From CALAZP01 sp041164265 (lineage in GTDB: Bacteria > Bacteroidota > Bacteroidia > Chitinophagales > Saprospiraceae), in assembly GCA_041164265.1 (NCBI GenBank), contig JBEAPR010000075.1:1-43442 (forward strand): DNA of 43,442 nt. Reading direction: 5' to 3'. A model generated the notes under the pieces. That model worked only from the letters and a program-made list of their open reading frames with translations. It ran no database searches and was not told the DNA's origin. How positions within the stretch are numbered: position 1 is the first letter of the stretch; each line of letters begins with the position of its first letter. Shown piece after piece: positions 7,697 through 17,692 of this stretch. The position numbers were made by a program, and so were the translations under genes.

Positions 7697-10600
7697 TTAT
7701 TCTAATACAATCACTAAATCATCTTGTTCGACAAGTACTCCTTCCTTGAGCACAATTTTTTTAACAACACCTTCTTTAGGGGCTGTTATAGTACTTTCCA
7801 TTTTCATAGCTTCGATAATGAATAAAGGTGCATTGGTAGAAACCTTATCTCCTACTTGTACCAGGATTTTAGACAAACTCCCTTGTAGTGGAACACCAAT
7901 TTGATTTGCTCCCTCCGCTTTTTGATGACTGACGACTGCTACTGAGGCATTTCGATCTTTAACTGGAATAGTTCTGTATTGTCCATTTAAAGAAAAAGCC
8001 ACCATTCTAATTCCCTGTTCATCAGGAGGCGTTTTGTTAAGATACTTAATCAAGACGTTTTTACCCTCATCTAATTTAACCATTACTTCCTCGTTGGATT
8101 TCATGCCGTAAAAAAACAATCGTGTAGGTAATTTGGAAACTTCTCCAAATATGTTCATATGGGCATTAAAGTCTTGGTAAACCTTGGGATATAATAAATA
8201 AGAAAGTAAATCTCTTTCTTTTAGTTTCATGCCAAATTTCTCATTAAAGTCCCTAAGGGCTTTTTTAAAATCTATTGGAGTTAAATGAGCATTGGGTTTG
8301 TCGGTATAAGGTTTCTCATCTTTTAAAATTATTTTCTGGATTTTTTCAGGGAATCCTCCCTTCATTTGTCCTAAATCTCCTCTCATAAGCGCCTTTACAC
8401 TATCTGGAAAAGATAGTTGACTTCCTTTTTCCATGACATCCGCTTCGGATAAGCTATTAGCAGTCATAAACAAGGCCATATCGCCAACTACTTTAGAAGA
8501 GGGAGTGACCTTAATGATATTTCCAAACAGTCTATTAGCAATAGCATAATTTTTTTTAACCAAATCAAACTTATCTTCTAAACCTAGAGCTCTTGCCTGT
8601 GGCCTTAAATTAGAATATTGTCCCCCTGGAATTTCATGTTCATATACGTCTGCACTTCCTGCTCGAAGTTCTGTTTCAAAGGGATAATACAGTGATCTTA
8701 CACCTTCCCAATAATTAGATATTTGAGTCATCACCTCTTCATCCACAGGTCTTTCTCTTTCATGGCCTTTCATCATTGCTGCCACTGCGTTCCAGTTTGG
8801 TTGAGAAGTCAAACCTGACATGGCACTAATTGCACAATCTACTATATCCACTCCCGCATCAATTGCCCTTAAATAGGATGCTGCTTGAATAGATGCGGTA
8901 TCATGGGTATGTAAATGAATTGGAATATCAATTGATTTTTTCAAATTGGTAACCAAAGTCTCCGCTGCTAATGGCTTCAATAAACCCGCCATATCTTTAA
9001 TGGCTATAATATGCGCGCCTTCATCTTCGAGCGCTCTTGCTAAATCTAAATAATACTGTAAGTTAAATTTAGTTTTAGTAGCATCCGTTAAATCTCCGGA
9101 ATAACAAATACTAGCCTCTGCTATAGCATCGGTTTCATTTCGAACAGTTCTAATACTCGTTTTCATAGCTTCCAGCCAATTCAACGAATCAAATATTCTA
9201 AAAATATCAATACCGGTTTCAGCTGCATTGACTATAAATCGCTCTACCAAATTATCGGGATAAGCGGTGTAACCAACTGCATTTGAACCCCTTAACAGCA
9301 TTTGAAAAAGAACATTGGGAATCCGTTCCCTAAGTTGTGCCAATCTATCCCATGGACATTCTTTCAAAAATCTCATGGCCACATCAAAAGTAGCCCCTCC
9401 CCAAACTTCCATAGAAAATAAAAAAGGAGCGCATGATTGAGCGTAAGTATCCGCAATTTTTACCATATCTAAAGTCCTCATTCGAGTGGCCAACAAGGAC
9501 TGGTGGCCATCCCTAAAAGTGGTATCCGTGTATAGAATGGGCTTTTCATTTTTTATCCAATCGATGAATCCTTCCCTACCTAATTTTTGCTTAATATCTC
9601 TGGTGCCCTCTGGAATAGATTTTAAATCTTGAATAGTAGGAACCGTTACAGGTAAAAAATTAGCATTCGGATTGATTTCTTTAACATCCGGATTGCTATT
9701 GACAATCACATCAGCCAAATAACGCAACATCTTAGTAGCTCGATCTCTCCATATGGGTGGTGCTAAAAGTTGTTGATTTTCATTAATGAATTTAACAGTG
9801 GCGAGACCAGCGACAAACTTAGGTTCTCGAAGGAGATTGAGTAAAAAACTAGTATTGGTATTGACGCCCCGAATCCTAAACTCCCGCAATGCTCTGTGCA
9901 TGCGTTGAGTAGCCTCTGGTAAATTACGCCCCCATGCTGTTACTTTTACCAATAAACTGTCAAAAAAAGGAGAAATTCTCGCTCCGGGATACGCACTTCC
10001 CGCATCTAATCTAATGCCCATACCTGAAGCAGAACGGTACTCTATTAATGTCCCATAATCGGGTTTAAAATCTTCAGATGGTTTCTCTGTGGTAATTCTG
10101 CACTGAACTGCACAACCACTAAAAGTAATATCTTCTTGATTCCCAAGTCTCAACTCCTCATGTCCTAAGTGATATCCCATGCAAATTAAAAATTGAGCCC
10201 TGACCAAATCAATTCCCGTAATCTCTTCTGTAACTGTATGTTCGACCTGAATTCTAGGGTTGACCTCAATAAAATAAACCGATTCATCCTCATCTACTAA
10301 AAATTCCGCAGTACCTGCATGACTATACCCCACTTTATTGGCTAATCTCAAAGCATAATCATACAATTTGTCTTTAGTTTCTTGTTTTAAAGTCAAACAA
10401 GGGGCAATTTCAACTACTTTTTGGAACCTTCTCTGAACGGAACAATCTCTTTCAAACAGGTGAACAATATTACCATAGCAATCCCCTAGTAACTGAATCT
10501 CGATATGTTTAGGGTTTTCGATAAACTTTTCAATGAAAACTGTTCCATCTCCAAATGCAGTCTTTGCTTCTCCTGAAGCCTCCTGCAATTCAGCCAAAAG

Positions 10601-11155
10601 CTCCGAGGAAGATCTAACCACTCGCATTCCTCTGCCTCCCCCACCTGCGGCTGCTTTAATAATTAAAGGGAAACCAATTCTATTAGCCTGAACTAAAGCA
10701 CTCTCAAAATCACTACCTTCTATCATTATATCTTCGATAATAGGCACCTCCACCTCTCTTGCTAGTTGCTTGGCAGCAACCTTATCCCCCAATCTTTCCA
10801 TAACTTCAGCTGAAGGACCTACAAATGCAATTCCCTCCTCTTTACACCGCCTTGCAAAGTGAACATTCTCAGAAAGAAAGCCATAGCCTGGGTGAATAGC
10901 ATCCACTCGTTTTTCCTTTGCCAATTGTATAATCTCCTCAATATTTAAGTAAGGCTTGAGTGGATCTTGATCCTCCCCAATTTGGTAAGCTTCATCAGCT
11001 TTATATCGATGCTGAGAATAGCGGTCTTCATAAGTATATACCGCAACAGTTCTTAAATTTAATTCCGATGCCGCTCTGAAAATTCGAATGGCAATCTCTC
11101 CTCTATTGGCAACTAAAATCCTTTTGAAAGGCTGAATGACTGGGTGTATTTCCAT
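7697..11155 (-). CDS. pyc: Pyruvate carboxylase
   Basis: This single-chain enzyme (1152 residues from ATG 11155) makes oxaloacetate from pyruvate, bicarbonate and ATP to refill the TCA cycle. Domains in order: biotin carboxylase (about 10-455; ILVANRGEIAIRIF at the start, ATP-grasp glycine loop AAAGGGGRGMR, EVNPRIQVEHTVTEE), carboxyltransferase TIM barrel (about 535-840; DTTFRDGHQSLLATR), the PYC-specific C-terminal region, and a biotinyl domain whose AMKM places the biotin Lys at 1118. Length is normal. A TTG at 11173 would add six residues (KRINI-like), but the ATG at 11155 is more usual and sits close to the conserved start. The SNF2 gene lies 42 bp upstream on the same strand, so the two may form one transcript despite no obvious functional link. 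Confidence 0.96.
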   Translation of the reverse strand: MEIHPVIQPFKRILVANRGEIAIRIFRAASELNLRTVAVYTYEDRYSQHRYKADEAYQIGEDQDPLKPYLNIEEIIQLAKEKRVDAIHPGYGFLSENVHFARRCKEEGIAFVGPSAEVMERLGDKVAAKQLAREVEVPIIEDIMIEGSDFESALVQANRIGFPLIIKAAAGGGGRGMRVVRSSSELLAELQEASGEAKTAFGDGTVFIEKFIENPKHIEIQLLGDCYGNIVHLFERDCSVQRRFQKVVEIAPCLTLKQETKDKLYDYALRLANKVGYSHAGTAEFLVDEDESVYFIEVNPRIQVEHTVTEEITGIDLVRAQFLICMGYHLGHEELRLGNQEDITFSGCAVQCRITTEKPSEDFKPDYGTLIEYRSASGMGIRLDAGSAYPGARISPFFDSLLVKVTAWGRNLPEATQRMHRALREFRIRGVNTNTSFLLNLLREPKFVAGLATVKFINENQQLLAPPIWRDRATKMLRYLADVIVNSNPDVKEINPNANFLPVTVPTIQDLKSIPEGTRDIKQKLGREGFIDWIKNEKPILYTDTTFRDGHQSLLATRMRTLDMVKIADTYAQSCAPFLFSMEVWGGATFDVAMRFLKECPWDRLAQLRERIPNVLFQMLLRGSNAVGYTAYPDNLVERFIVNAAETGIDIFRIFDSLNWLEAMKTSIRTVRNETDAIAEASICYSGDLTDATKTKFNLQYYLDLARALEDEGAHIIAIKDMAGLLKPLAAETLVTNLKKSIDIPIHLHTHDTASIQAASYLRAIDAGVDIVDCAISAMSGLTSQPNWNAVAAMMKGHERERPVDEEVMTQISNYWEGVRSLYYPFETELRAGSADVYEHEIPGGQYSNLRPQARALGLEDKFDLVKKNYAIANRLFGNIIKVTPSSKVVGDMALFMTANSLSEADVMEKGSQLSFPDSVKALMRGDLGQMKGGFPEKIQKIILKDEKPYTDKPNAHLTPIDFKKALRDFNEKFGMKLKERDLLSYLLYPKVYQDFNAHMNIFGEVSKLPTRLFFYGMKSNEEVMVKLDEGKNVLIKYLNKTPPDEQGIRMVAFSLNGQYRTIPVKDRNASVAVVSHQKAEGANQIGVPLQGSLSKILVQVGDKVSTNAPLFIIEAMKMESTITAPKEGVVKKIVLKEGVLVEQDDLVIVLE

Positions 11156-11197
11156 TATGTTTATTCGTTTCAAGTAAATATAATAGAAATGAAATTT

Positions 11198-14122
11198 CTA
11201 TGAGAGTAAGTATTGAATATCTTTTTCAGATAACACTTCACCTCCGTCCAGTTCAATGATATCAGCTGCTAATTGACTTTTTTTCTTTTGTAAATTCATA
11301 ATTTTCTCCTCAATACTTCCTGAGGTAATGAATTTAATCGCCATTACCTTTCGAACCTGCCCAATTCTATGTGCCCTAGCAATAGCTTGATCTTCGATAA
11401 AAGGGTTCCACCATGGATCTAGAATAAATACGTAATCTGCTGCTGTCAAATTTAATCCTGTTCCTCCTGCCTTAATTGAAATTAAAAAAGCTTGAATATT
11501 GGGCTCTTTTTCAAAGGCTTTTACTGCCTTTTCCCTTTCATGTCCATTGGTGTCTCCACTAATCCAACTGTATTTCTGATTATGATCCTCAAAATAAGCT
11601 TTGAAAAGTTCTAAATGCTTTACAAAAGAACTGAAAAACAAAACTTTGTGTCCACTTCTTCTAATAACTTCCCAATGCTCAATAATATCTTGAAATTTAC
11701 CACTTAGTTTACCATACTCCTTATCCACCATCACTGGGTGATTAACCAATTGCCTTAATTTGGTCAAAGTTTTGATGACTTGTAATTTATATGAACCCTT
11801 TTTTCCTGAAAAATTATCCAAAAGCAGATTTCTTGCAGCAGATTTTTCCCTTTCATACATTTGCTTTTGTTCATGGGTCATTTGAGCATAAAATACACTA
11901 GTACTCAGCGGAGGAAGATCAGTTGCAACCTGTTCTTTTGTCCTTCTGAGTAAGTAGGGTTTGACCAAGGTCTTTAGCCTATCCCTCTTTTCCTCATCTC
12001 CAAATTTCTCAATAGGATTCAAAAATTCCTTTTTGAAAAAAGAAAAAGACCCTAATAAATTAGGGTTGATAAATTGCATTTGTGACCATAAATCCGATAG
12101 GGAGTTTTCAATCGGAGTACCACTTAAGGAAAGTTTATATTTGGAATTAAATCTATTCAAACTTTTGAAAACTTTACTCTCTCTATTTTTTATTTGCTGG
12201 CTTTCATCCAAAATAATATACTCGAAATCTATTTCTTCCAAGAGGTCGGCATCCCTAAGGGCGGTTTGATAAGTAGTCAAAATAATATCATATCGACTTA
12301 GAATTCGAATATCTTTTTGTCTTTTGCTGCCTGTATGTACATAAACCGACAATGAAGGAGCAAATTTTATAACTTCTGCTCGCCAATTAAATACTAAAGA
12401 AGCAGGAAGTACAATTAAACAACCCAAAGGGGTGAAGATTCCATTTTGGTCTATATTATTGAATAAATCCAGTTGGTTTAACGCCTTTTTTTCTTCTGTT
12501 TGAATAGCCTTATTTTCTTTAACATAGAGCAATAGGGCTATAGTCTGTAATGTTTTACCCAACCCCATATCATCTGCTAGACACCCCCCTAAAGAATGAT
12601 TATACAAGTGAATCAGCCATTTGACACCATCAAGCTGGTATGGTCTTAAATTTGCCTGAAGATGTTCTGAAGGAGAAAAATCTATTTCTTTATAATTGGA
12701 AGAAGGTAATTCATCACTCTGCAGTCCCAGTTCTTCTAAAAGGGTAAATTGGTTTTTTTCAAGCTTCAAATCACCATCCTTTTCTGATGCAAATTGGGCG
12801 AGTGCTTTAAACCTGCTGAACCACTCCTCTGGTATCAAAAATAAACTACCATCTTCCAAATGGTAATACCGATCTCCAGAACGGATATTGCGCATCAAAT
12901 TTTTAAATGGAAATTCAAATAGACCCACCTTGACCCATCCATGAATATCAAACCAATCTTTTTCGGTATTTGATTTTAATTGTATTATCGGCTTTTCCAA
13001 TCTGATGGTTTGATGATCCATTTCAGGAGCAATAACCTCAAAACCCTTTAAAATCCATTCCTCTTTTCTCTCGCTTAGCCATTCAATTACATCCATTTTT
13101 TCACTCAGTTCCGGTCGAAGGACAAAATAATTTTCCCAGACTATTAAATCAGGGTGATCTAAAATGAATTGAATCATCCTTTTTTCCTGTATTATATTTC
13201 TTTCTATTTTGGCGATACTGAATTCATCCTGATGAAACTTAAGAAAGGTTTTCCGCAGTTTAGTGTCACTCCACATAAAACTAGCGTGTTGATAAACCAT
13301 TTTAACGGATAAAATCCATTTTTTTGTAAAAAGGTGTTGAATGGGGGTAATTTGACAACCTTTGAGTTGATCTATAGGTTCAAAATCGAATCCCTCAGCC
13401 TCAATATCAGCTTTTTCTACAATTTTTACGATAAACTGTTTGAAATATGATGCAACACTTTCAGCTGGAATAATTACTACATCTTTTTCTTGAAAAGGCT
13501 TAACCAAGTTGGCATTAATAGATTCCAATTGGAAAAGAGTCTCATTGACAACTATCCAACCTGGCAAATTGGCAATGGGTATGACTTCTTTTTCCTTAAT
13601 TGCCCAGGTCTCCTCCTCCGTGCCCAATCTTAATTTATATTCAACATTAGATTCATTTTTCCGAAAGAACAAGTAAGGTTTGAGGATTTCATTAGCTATT
13701 TTAAGTTGAAAATCTTTGGCTAACACTCTTCTATTTAGGCCTAAAAACAACATAAAATTTCCTTTCACCAATTTGGGTAAAAGTTCACCCATACATTTAT
13801 CTACAGCTGAAGTGACTTTTTTCCAAACCACCCTATCGGAAGCAAAATCAATTAGCGTTGCATTCTTTTTCTTTTTAGTATCTAAATTTTTGAGCAATTG
13901 ATTGGGATCCAGTTGCTCAATCAGATTAAAAATAGCTATTAAATCCTGAGTGAGATCAATATCAAAAGCGGAAATGGTATGGGAAAAAGCTTTCTGGCGA
14001 ACGTGCATAGGAAGGCCATTTTCATCTTTTGAAATGATGAATGCCTCGGGCAAATAAAACTTTTTTTCGTATAAATAGAAATTGAAAACTAACTCATTAC
14101 ACTCGATTTCCTCAGGCCTCAT
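11198..14122 (-). CDS. SNF2/HepA-type helicase-like ATPase
   Basis: The 974-residue protein is a bacterial SWI2/SNF2 DNA translocase, which remodels protein-DNA complexes or recycles RNA polymerase in the way RapA does. The N-terminal half (1-470) is poorly conserved and carries no domain I can name. The ATPase core begins near 490 (LRPYQLDGVKWLIHLYNHS), with Walker A DMGLGKT near 520 and Walker B DESQQIKN near 638, the form usual in this family instead of DEAH. The second RecA lobe has TGLNLTAADYVFILDPWWNP and the closing ARAHRIGQ motif VI. The start is an ATG at 14122. It lies upstream of pyc on the same strand and 52 bp after the 2-hydroxyacid dehydrogenase stop; no terminator separates it from that gene. 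Confidence 0.93.
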   Translation of the reverse strand: MRPEEIECNELVFNFYLYEKKFYLPEAFIISKDENGLPMHVRQKAFSHTISAFDIDLTQDLIAIFNLIEQLDPNQLLKNLDTKKKKNATLIDFASDRVVWKKVTSAVDKCMGELLPKLVKGNFMLFLGLNRRVLAKDFQLKIANEILKPYLFFRKNESNVEYKLRLGTEEETWAIKEKEVIPIANLPGWIVVNETLFQLESINANLVKPFQEKDVVIIPAESVASYFKQFIVKIVEKADIEAEGFDFEPIDQLKGCQITPIQHLFTKKWILSVKMVYQHASFMWSDTKLRKTFLKFHQDEFSIAKIERNIIQEKRMIQFILDHPDLIVWENYFVLRPELSEKMDVIEWLSERKEEWILKGFEVIAPEMDHQTIRLEKPIIQLKSNTEKDWFDIHGWVKVGLFEFPFKNLMRNIRSGDRYYHLEDGSLFLIPEEWFSRFKALAQFASEKDGDLKLEKNQFTLLEELGLQSDELPSSNYKEIDFSPSEHLQANLRPYQLDGVKWLIHLYNHSLGGCLADDMGLGKTLQTIALLLYVKENKAIQTEEKKALNQLDLFNNIDQNGIFTPLGCLIVLPASLVFNWRAEVIKFAPSLSVYVHTGSKRQKDIRILSRYDIILTTYQTALRDADLLEEIDFEYIILDESQQIKNRESKVFKSLNRFNSKYKLSLSGTPIENSLSDLWSQMQFINPNLLGSFSFFKKEFLNPIEKFGDEEKRDRLKTLVKPYLLRRTKEQVATDLPPLSTSVFYAQMTHEQKQMYEREKSAARNLLLDNFSGKKGSYKLQVIKTLTKLRQLVNHPVMVDKEYGKLSGKFQDIIEHWEVIRRSGHKVLFFSSFVKHLELFKAYFEDHNQKYSWISGDTNGHEREKAVKAFEKEPNIQAFLISIKAGGTGLNLTAADYVFILDPWWNPFIEDQAIARAHRIGQVRKVMAIKFITSGSIEEKIMNLQKKKSQLAADIIELDGGEVLSEKDIQYLLS

Positions 14123-14174
14123 TTATTTTTTTAAATTTTAGACAAAAGGTAAAGTTAAAGAAATCAGATCTTAC

Positions 14175-15125
14175 CTATTGGCAAAAATTTTGTGAAATTT
14201 TTTCAACAAGTACCTCCGCATGCCCCTTTAGGGATTCAAAGGACCAGCCAGCTATATGCGGGGATAAGACGGTTTTTTCTGATTGGATTAAATAATCAAG
14301 GGGGGCGGGATTGCCCATGGATTTAAGTGCAGAGAAAGAGCCGTCTTCGTATTCTAACACATCTAAGGCTGCACCCAAAATTTTTCCGGAGGACAATCCT
14401 TCCACGAGATGTTCAGTGCATACTACACTTCCTCGTGCGGCATTAATCACATAAATAGATTTATGAAAAGATTCCAAAAAATTTCGATTTATGAAGTAGT
14501 GATTCGAAGGTAGGTAAGGAATATGAATAGCAAGTATATCGGTTTCCCGAAAAAAGGTATTCAAATCCACTCGACTAGCATATTTATCACCGTAATTCTT
14601 TAAGTACTTATCATAGGTGATACAATTAGTCTCTAATCCGGTTAATTTACGAGCTAACGATTTCCCCATATTACCATATCCAAGAATACCTACCGTCTTA
14701 CCTTTAAGCTCGGTACCTCTATTACCTTCACGAATCCATTTACCAGATCGCACTTGACGATCGGCCCTGCCCAAATGATTCATCAGCATCAAGATAAGAC
14801 CTAAGGTATGTTCTCCTACTGTATCGGCACTTCCCTCAGGAGAAGTTAGTACTTTAATATGATTATCATGTGCGTATGAAAGATCGATATGTTCTGTTCC
14901 TACTCCTGACCGGGCGATAAATTGAAGATGGGGACACTCTATTAAGAAGTTTTTGTCCAACTGAAACCTACTGCGCCCAACTAATCCGAATGCGTCCCTT
15001 AAATCCATTTTCATAAAATCGAAAGTGCTCTTGGAATGATCTTTACATTCAAAGCCTAGATTTGCAAGTAGCTCTGGCATGATGGGATGAGTATCATCGT
15101 AAAAAATAACAGTTCTCTTCGGCAT
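14175..15125 (-). CDS. D-2-hydroxyacid dehydrogenase, SerA-like, in the met operon
   Basis: The 316-residue protein belongs to the NAD-dependent D-2-hydroxyacid dehydrogenase family (phosphoglycerate, glycerate, lactate and related enzymes). The Rossmann motif GYGNMG is at 149-154 and the catalytic set is complete: Arg231 (NAARGSVV), Glu260 (LDVLEYE) and His290 (LSPHIAGW). There is no C-terminal ACT domain, so it is shorter than most 3-phosphoglycerate dehydrogenases. It starts 8 bp after metX, so it is probably in the metY-metX transcript and under the SAM riboswitch. A sulfur or serine-supply role is therefore possible, for example 3-phosphoglycerate oxidation or keto-acid recycling, but the substrate cannot be read from the sequence. 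Confidence 0.9.
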   Translation of the reverse strand: MPKRTVIFYDDTHPIMPELLANLGFECKDHSKSTFDFMKMDLRDAFGLVGRSRFQLDKNFLIECPHLQFIARSGVGTEHIDLSYAHDNHIKVLTSPEGSADTVGEHTLGLILMLMNHLGRADRQVRSGKWIREGNRGTELKGKTVGILGYGNMGKSLARKLTGLETNCITYDKYLKNYGDKYASRVDLNTFFRETDILAIHIPYLPSNHYFINRNFLESFHKSIYVINAARGSVVCTEHLVEGLSSGKILGAALDVLEYEDGSFSALKSMGNPAPLDYLIQSEKTVLSPHIAGWSFESLKGHAEVLVEKISQNFCQ

Positions 15126-15133
15126 AATTAAAA

Positions 15134-16204
15134 TTAGAAACCTTCTGAACCGGGAATCGCTATTACTTCATCACTAAATCTAGACTTTTCCGGAAATTGA
15201 CCCGATTCTAAAAAGGGTACCAACAAATGAGTTATTTTTTCGAATTCAATTAAAAAGCCATCATGCCCATATCTACTATCAATAATATGAAAAGAGGCTT
15301 CTGGAATAAAAGCTGCAATAGTATTTTGTTCACTCAAGGGAAATAGAATATCTGTTCTTATACCTATAACTACTGTTTTTGCTTTTATTTTGGAAAGTGC
15401 TATTTCGAGTCCACCCCTACCTCTTCCTAGGTTATGACTATCCATGGCTTTGCTCAATACCAAGTAAGAATATGGATTGAACCGCTTACTTAATTTTTGA
15501 CCTTGATAATTCTGATATGATGCGGCTTTAAATTGGTCAATTTTATCTTCTGTTTCGTTTTGCGTGTGAGAAAAGGTATGATAATTTCGGTAAGAAAGCA
15601 TTCCAATAGCTCTAGCAGCTTCGAGTCCTTTAGATAAAACTTCTGGATCATTAGAAATCATGCCTGTTTGAATCGCCATACGTTGGGCTTCATTAAAAGC
15701 AATACCCCATGGGGAATGTACTGCATTAGTAGCCAATAAAGCCAATTTTTTGATGAGGGAGGGTTGCAAATAGGCCCATTCAAGCATTTGCTGCCCTCCC
15801 ATAGATCCGCCGATTGCTAATTGAATGGCTTCAATTCCCAAATATTTTCTCAAAAGATCATGTACCATTGCCATATCCCTAATGGTGATGAGAGGGAAAT
15901 TGGCACCATAAATTTCACCTGTTAAAGGATTGATAGAACCCGGACCGGTGGTCCCGTAGCAACTTCCTAACATATTGGCACACACAATGAACCATTTACT
16001 AGAATCTAATAGTTGATTGGGACCAAATAGGCCCTTCCACCAAATATCCGCTTCGGCATTACCTGTTAATGCATGTCCAATCCAAATCACATTATCTCTG
16101 GTGGCATTGAGATGCCCATAGGTTTGGTATGCTATTTCTAAGCTAGGCAAAACAGTGCCGGATTCCAGAAGAAGTGTTTCCTTTAGGGATAAAATATGGG
16201 TCAT
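15134..16204 (-). CDS. metX: Homoserine O-acetyltransferase (MetX family)
   Basis: The 356-residue alpha/beta-hydrolase-fold enzyme activates homoserine with an acyl-CoA, the first committed step of methionine synthesis. The catalytic triad is visible: Ser134 in GGSMGGQQ, Asp285 in RTDILFP and His314 in YGHDGFL. The oxyanion region GHALTGNAEA (43-52) and the MetX block NMLGSCYGTTGP (77-88) are present, and length is normal. The family contains both acetyl- and succinyl-transferring enzymes and I cannot decide acyl-donor specificity from sight alone; the O-acetylhomoserine-type MetY directly upstream (18 bp) makes acetyl more likely. It is the second gene of the riboswitch-controlled operon. 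Confidence 0.94.
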   Translation of the reverse strand: MTHILSLKETLLLESGTVLPSLEIAYQTYGHLNATRDNVIWIGHALTGNAEADIWWKGLFGPNQLLDSSKWFIVCANMLGSCYGTTGPGSINPLTGEIYGANFPLITIRDMAMVHDLLRKYLGIEAIQLAIGGSMGGQQMLEWAYLQPSLIKKLALLATNAVHSPWGIAFNEAQRMAIQTGMISNDPEVLSKGLEAARAIGMLSYRNYHTFSHTQNETEDKIDQFKAASYQNYQGQKLSKRFNPYSYLVLSKAMDSHNLGRGRGGLEIALSKIKAKTVVIGIRTDILFPLSEQNTIAAFIPEASFHIIDSRYGHDGFLIEFEKITHLLVPFLESGQFPEKSRFSDEVIAIPGSEGF

Positions 16205-16222
16205 TAAACTGTGAATTATGAT

Positions 16223-17533
16223 TTATTGGGCAAGTTTTGCAAATGCTTGCTCAAAATCATTTATAATATCGTCAATGTGTTCAATTCCTACAGATACTCT
16301 AAGCAAGTTGGGAAGCACCCCTGCTGCAATCTGTTCTGATTCTGATAGCTGTTGATGAGTAGTTGCTGAAGGTTGAATAATTAAAGTCTTAGCATCTCCC
16401 ACATTTGCCAAATGAGATATGAGCAACAAATTATTCGTCATTTCAGTGGCTCGGGCTCTATCTCCTTTAAGTGTAAAAGACAATACTCCACCAAAACCAT
16501 TCTTTAAGTATTTTTGAGCTAAATGGTGCTTTGGATGACTTTTTAATCCAGGATAAAAAACCTGCTCTACTTCTGGGTGCTGTTCCAACCATTCCGCCAA
16601 AGCAAGGGCATTTTCCGTCGTTCTTTGAACCCTTAATGATAGCGTTTCAAGTCCTTGAAGCAACAAAAAAGAATTAAAAGGACTTAATGCAGGGCCGAAA
16701 TCTCTTAACCCTTCTACCCTGGCACGAATAATAAAAGCGATATTTCCAAAAGGGCCATCCGAGCCAAAAACCTCCCAGAATTTTAATCCATGATAGCCCT
16801 CACTTGGCTCTGTAAATTGAGGAAATTTACCATTCCCCCAATTATAATTTCCACCGTCGACAATGACCCCGCCAATAGAAGTTCCATGACCACCAATCCA
16901 TTTAGTTGCTGACTCTACCACTATATTCGCTCCATGTTCAATTGGTCGGCACAGAAACCCCCCTGCACCAAAAGTATTATCTACCACCAAAGGAATGTCG
17001 TGCTTTCTTGCAATTTGAGCTAATCCTCCAAAATCAGGAACATTGAATCTAGGATTAGAAATAGTCTCACAGTAAATAGCCTTAGTATTTTGATCTATTA
17101 GCGCTTCAAAACTATCAGGAGTATCGTCTTTAGTAAATCTTACCTCTATACCCAACCTTTTAAAAGCAACTTTGAATTGATTATACGTTCCCCCATATAA
17201 ATTGGAGCTAGAGACAAAATTATCTCCCGCCTCCAGGATGTTATTTAAGGCGATAAACTGTGCTGCCTGTCCAGAACTTACTGCTAGAGCAGCTACCCCT
17301 CCTTCCAAAGCAGCAACCCTTTTTTCAAAGGCGTCTGAGGTTGGATTCATTATTCTGGTATAAATATTACCAAATTCCTTTAAGGCAAATAAATTAGCGC
17401 CATGTTCCGCATCTTTAAAAGTGTATGAAGTGGTTTGATATATTGGTACCGCTCTAGATCGAGTAGTACTTTCTACTTCCTCTTGACCTGCATGTAGTTG
17501 CAGGGTTTCGAATTTCCAGTTTTTATTAGACAT
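16223..17533 (-). CDS. metY: O-acetylhomoserine sulfhydrylase (MetY)
   Basis: The 436-residue PLP enzyme joins sulfide to O-acetylhomoserine to give homocysteine. It has the Cys/Met metabolism PLP fold: substrate and cofactor loop YTRIMNPTSDAFEKR (58-72), SSGQAAQF (86-93), VVDNTFGAGG (183-192) and the PLP lysine Lys211 in ESATKWIGGHGTSIGG. The length over 425 residues and the insertion after the lysine (around GNGKFPQFTEPSEGYHG) are typical of MetY and separate it from the shorter cystathionine gamma-synthase and MetZ types. It is the first gene after a 160-nt leader that follows a SAM-I riboswitch, with metX 18 bp downstream, so it should be switched off when SAM is abundant. Confidence 0.95.
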   Translation of the reverse strand: MSNKNWKFETLQLHAGQEEVESTTRSRAVPIYQTTSYTFKDAEHGANLFALKEFGNIYTRIMNPTSDAFEKRVAALEGGVAALAVSSGQAAQFIALNNILEAGDNFVSSSNLYGGTYNQFKVAFKRLGIEVRFTKDDTPDSFEALIDQNTKAIYCETISNPRFNVPDFGGLAQIARKHDIPLVVDNTFGAGGFLCRPIEHGANIVVESATKWIGGHGTSIGGVIVDGGNYNWGNGKFPQFTEPSEGYHGLKFWEVFGSDGPFGNIAFIIRARVEGLRDFGPALSPFNSFLLLQGLETLSLRVQRTTENALALAEWLEQHPEVEQVFYPGLKSHPKHHLAQKYLKNGFGGVLSFTLKGDRARATEMTNNLLLISHLANVGDAKTLIIQPSATTHQQLSESEQIAAGVLPNLLRVSVGIEHIDDIINDFEQAFAKLAQ

Positions 17534-17692
17534 TTTTTATGAATTTATGGTTATTAAAATAGAGTCAACCTCGCCGGCTGATCGACCCAATTTCACTAGT
17601 GCCAAATACTAACAACAGAATTTAGAATTAACTATTTTCAGTTGTACAATAAGCGATAAAAAACCTTTAGAAAAATCTTTTTGCATAGTCCA
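17534..17692 (-). other. Leader between SAM riboswitch and metY
   Basis: These 159 bases hold no gene. They contain the likely expression platform (alternative helix 17672-17678 with 17692-17698, then a T-rich stretch on the minus strand) and a locally GC-rich imperfect hairpin around 17564-17586. No ribosome-binding sequence is evident before the metY ATG, as is usual for this phylum. Confidence 0.5.

Noticed and set aside
11961..12269. Plus-strand frame of 102 codons inside the SNF2 gene
   Set aside because: Antisense shadow of a strongly conserved helicase region, with biased composition and no recognisable domain.
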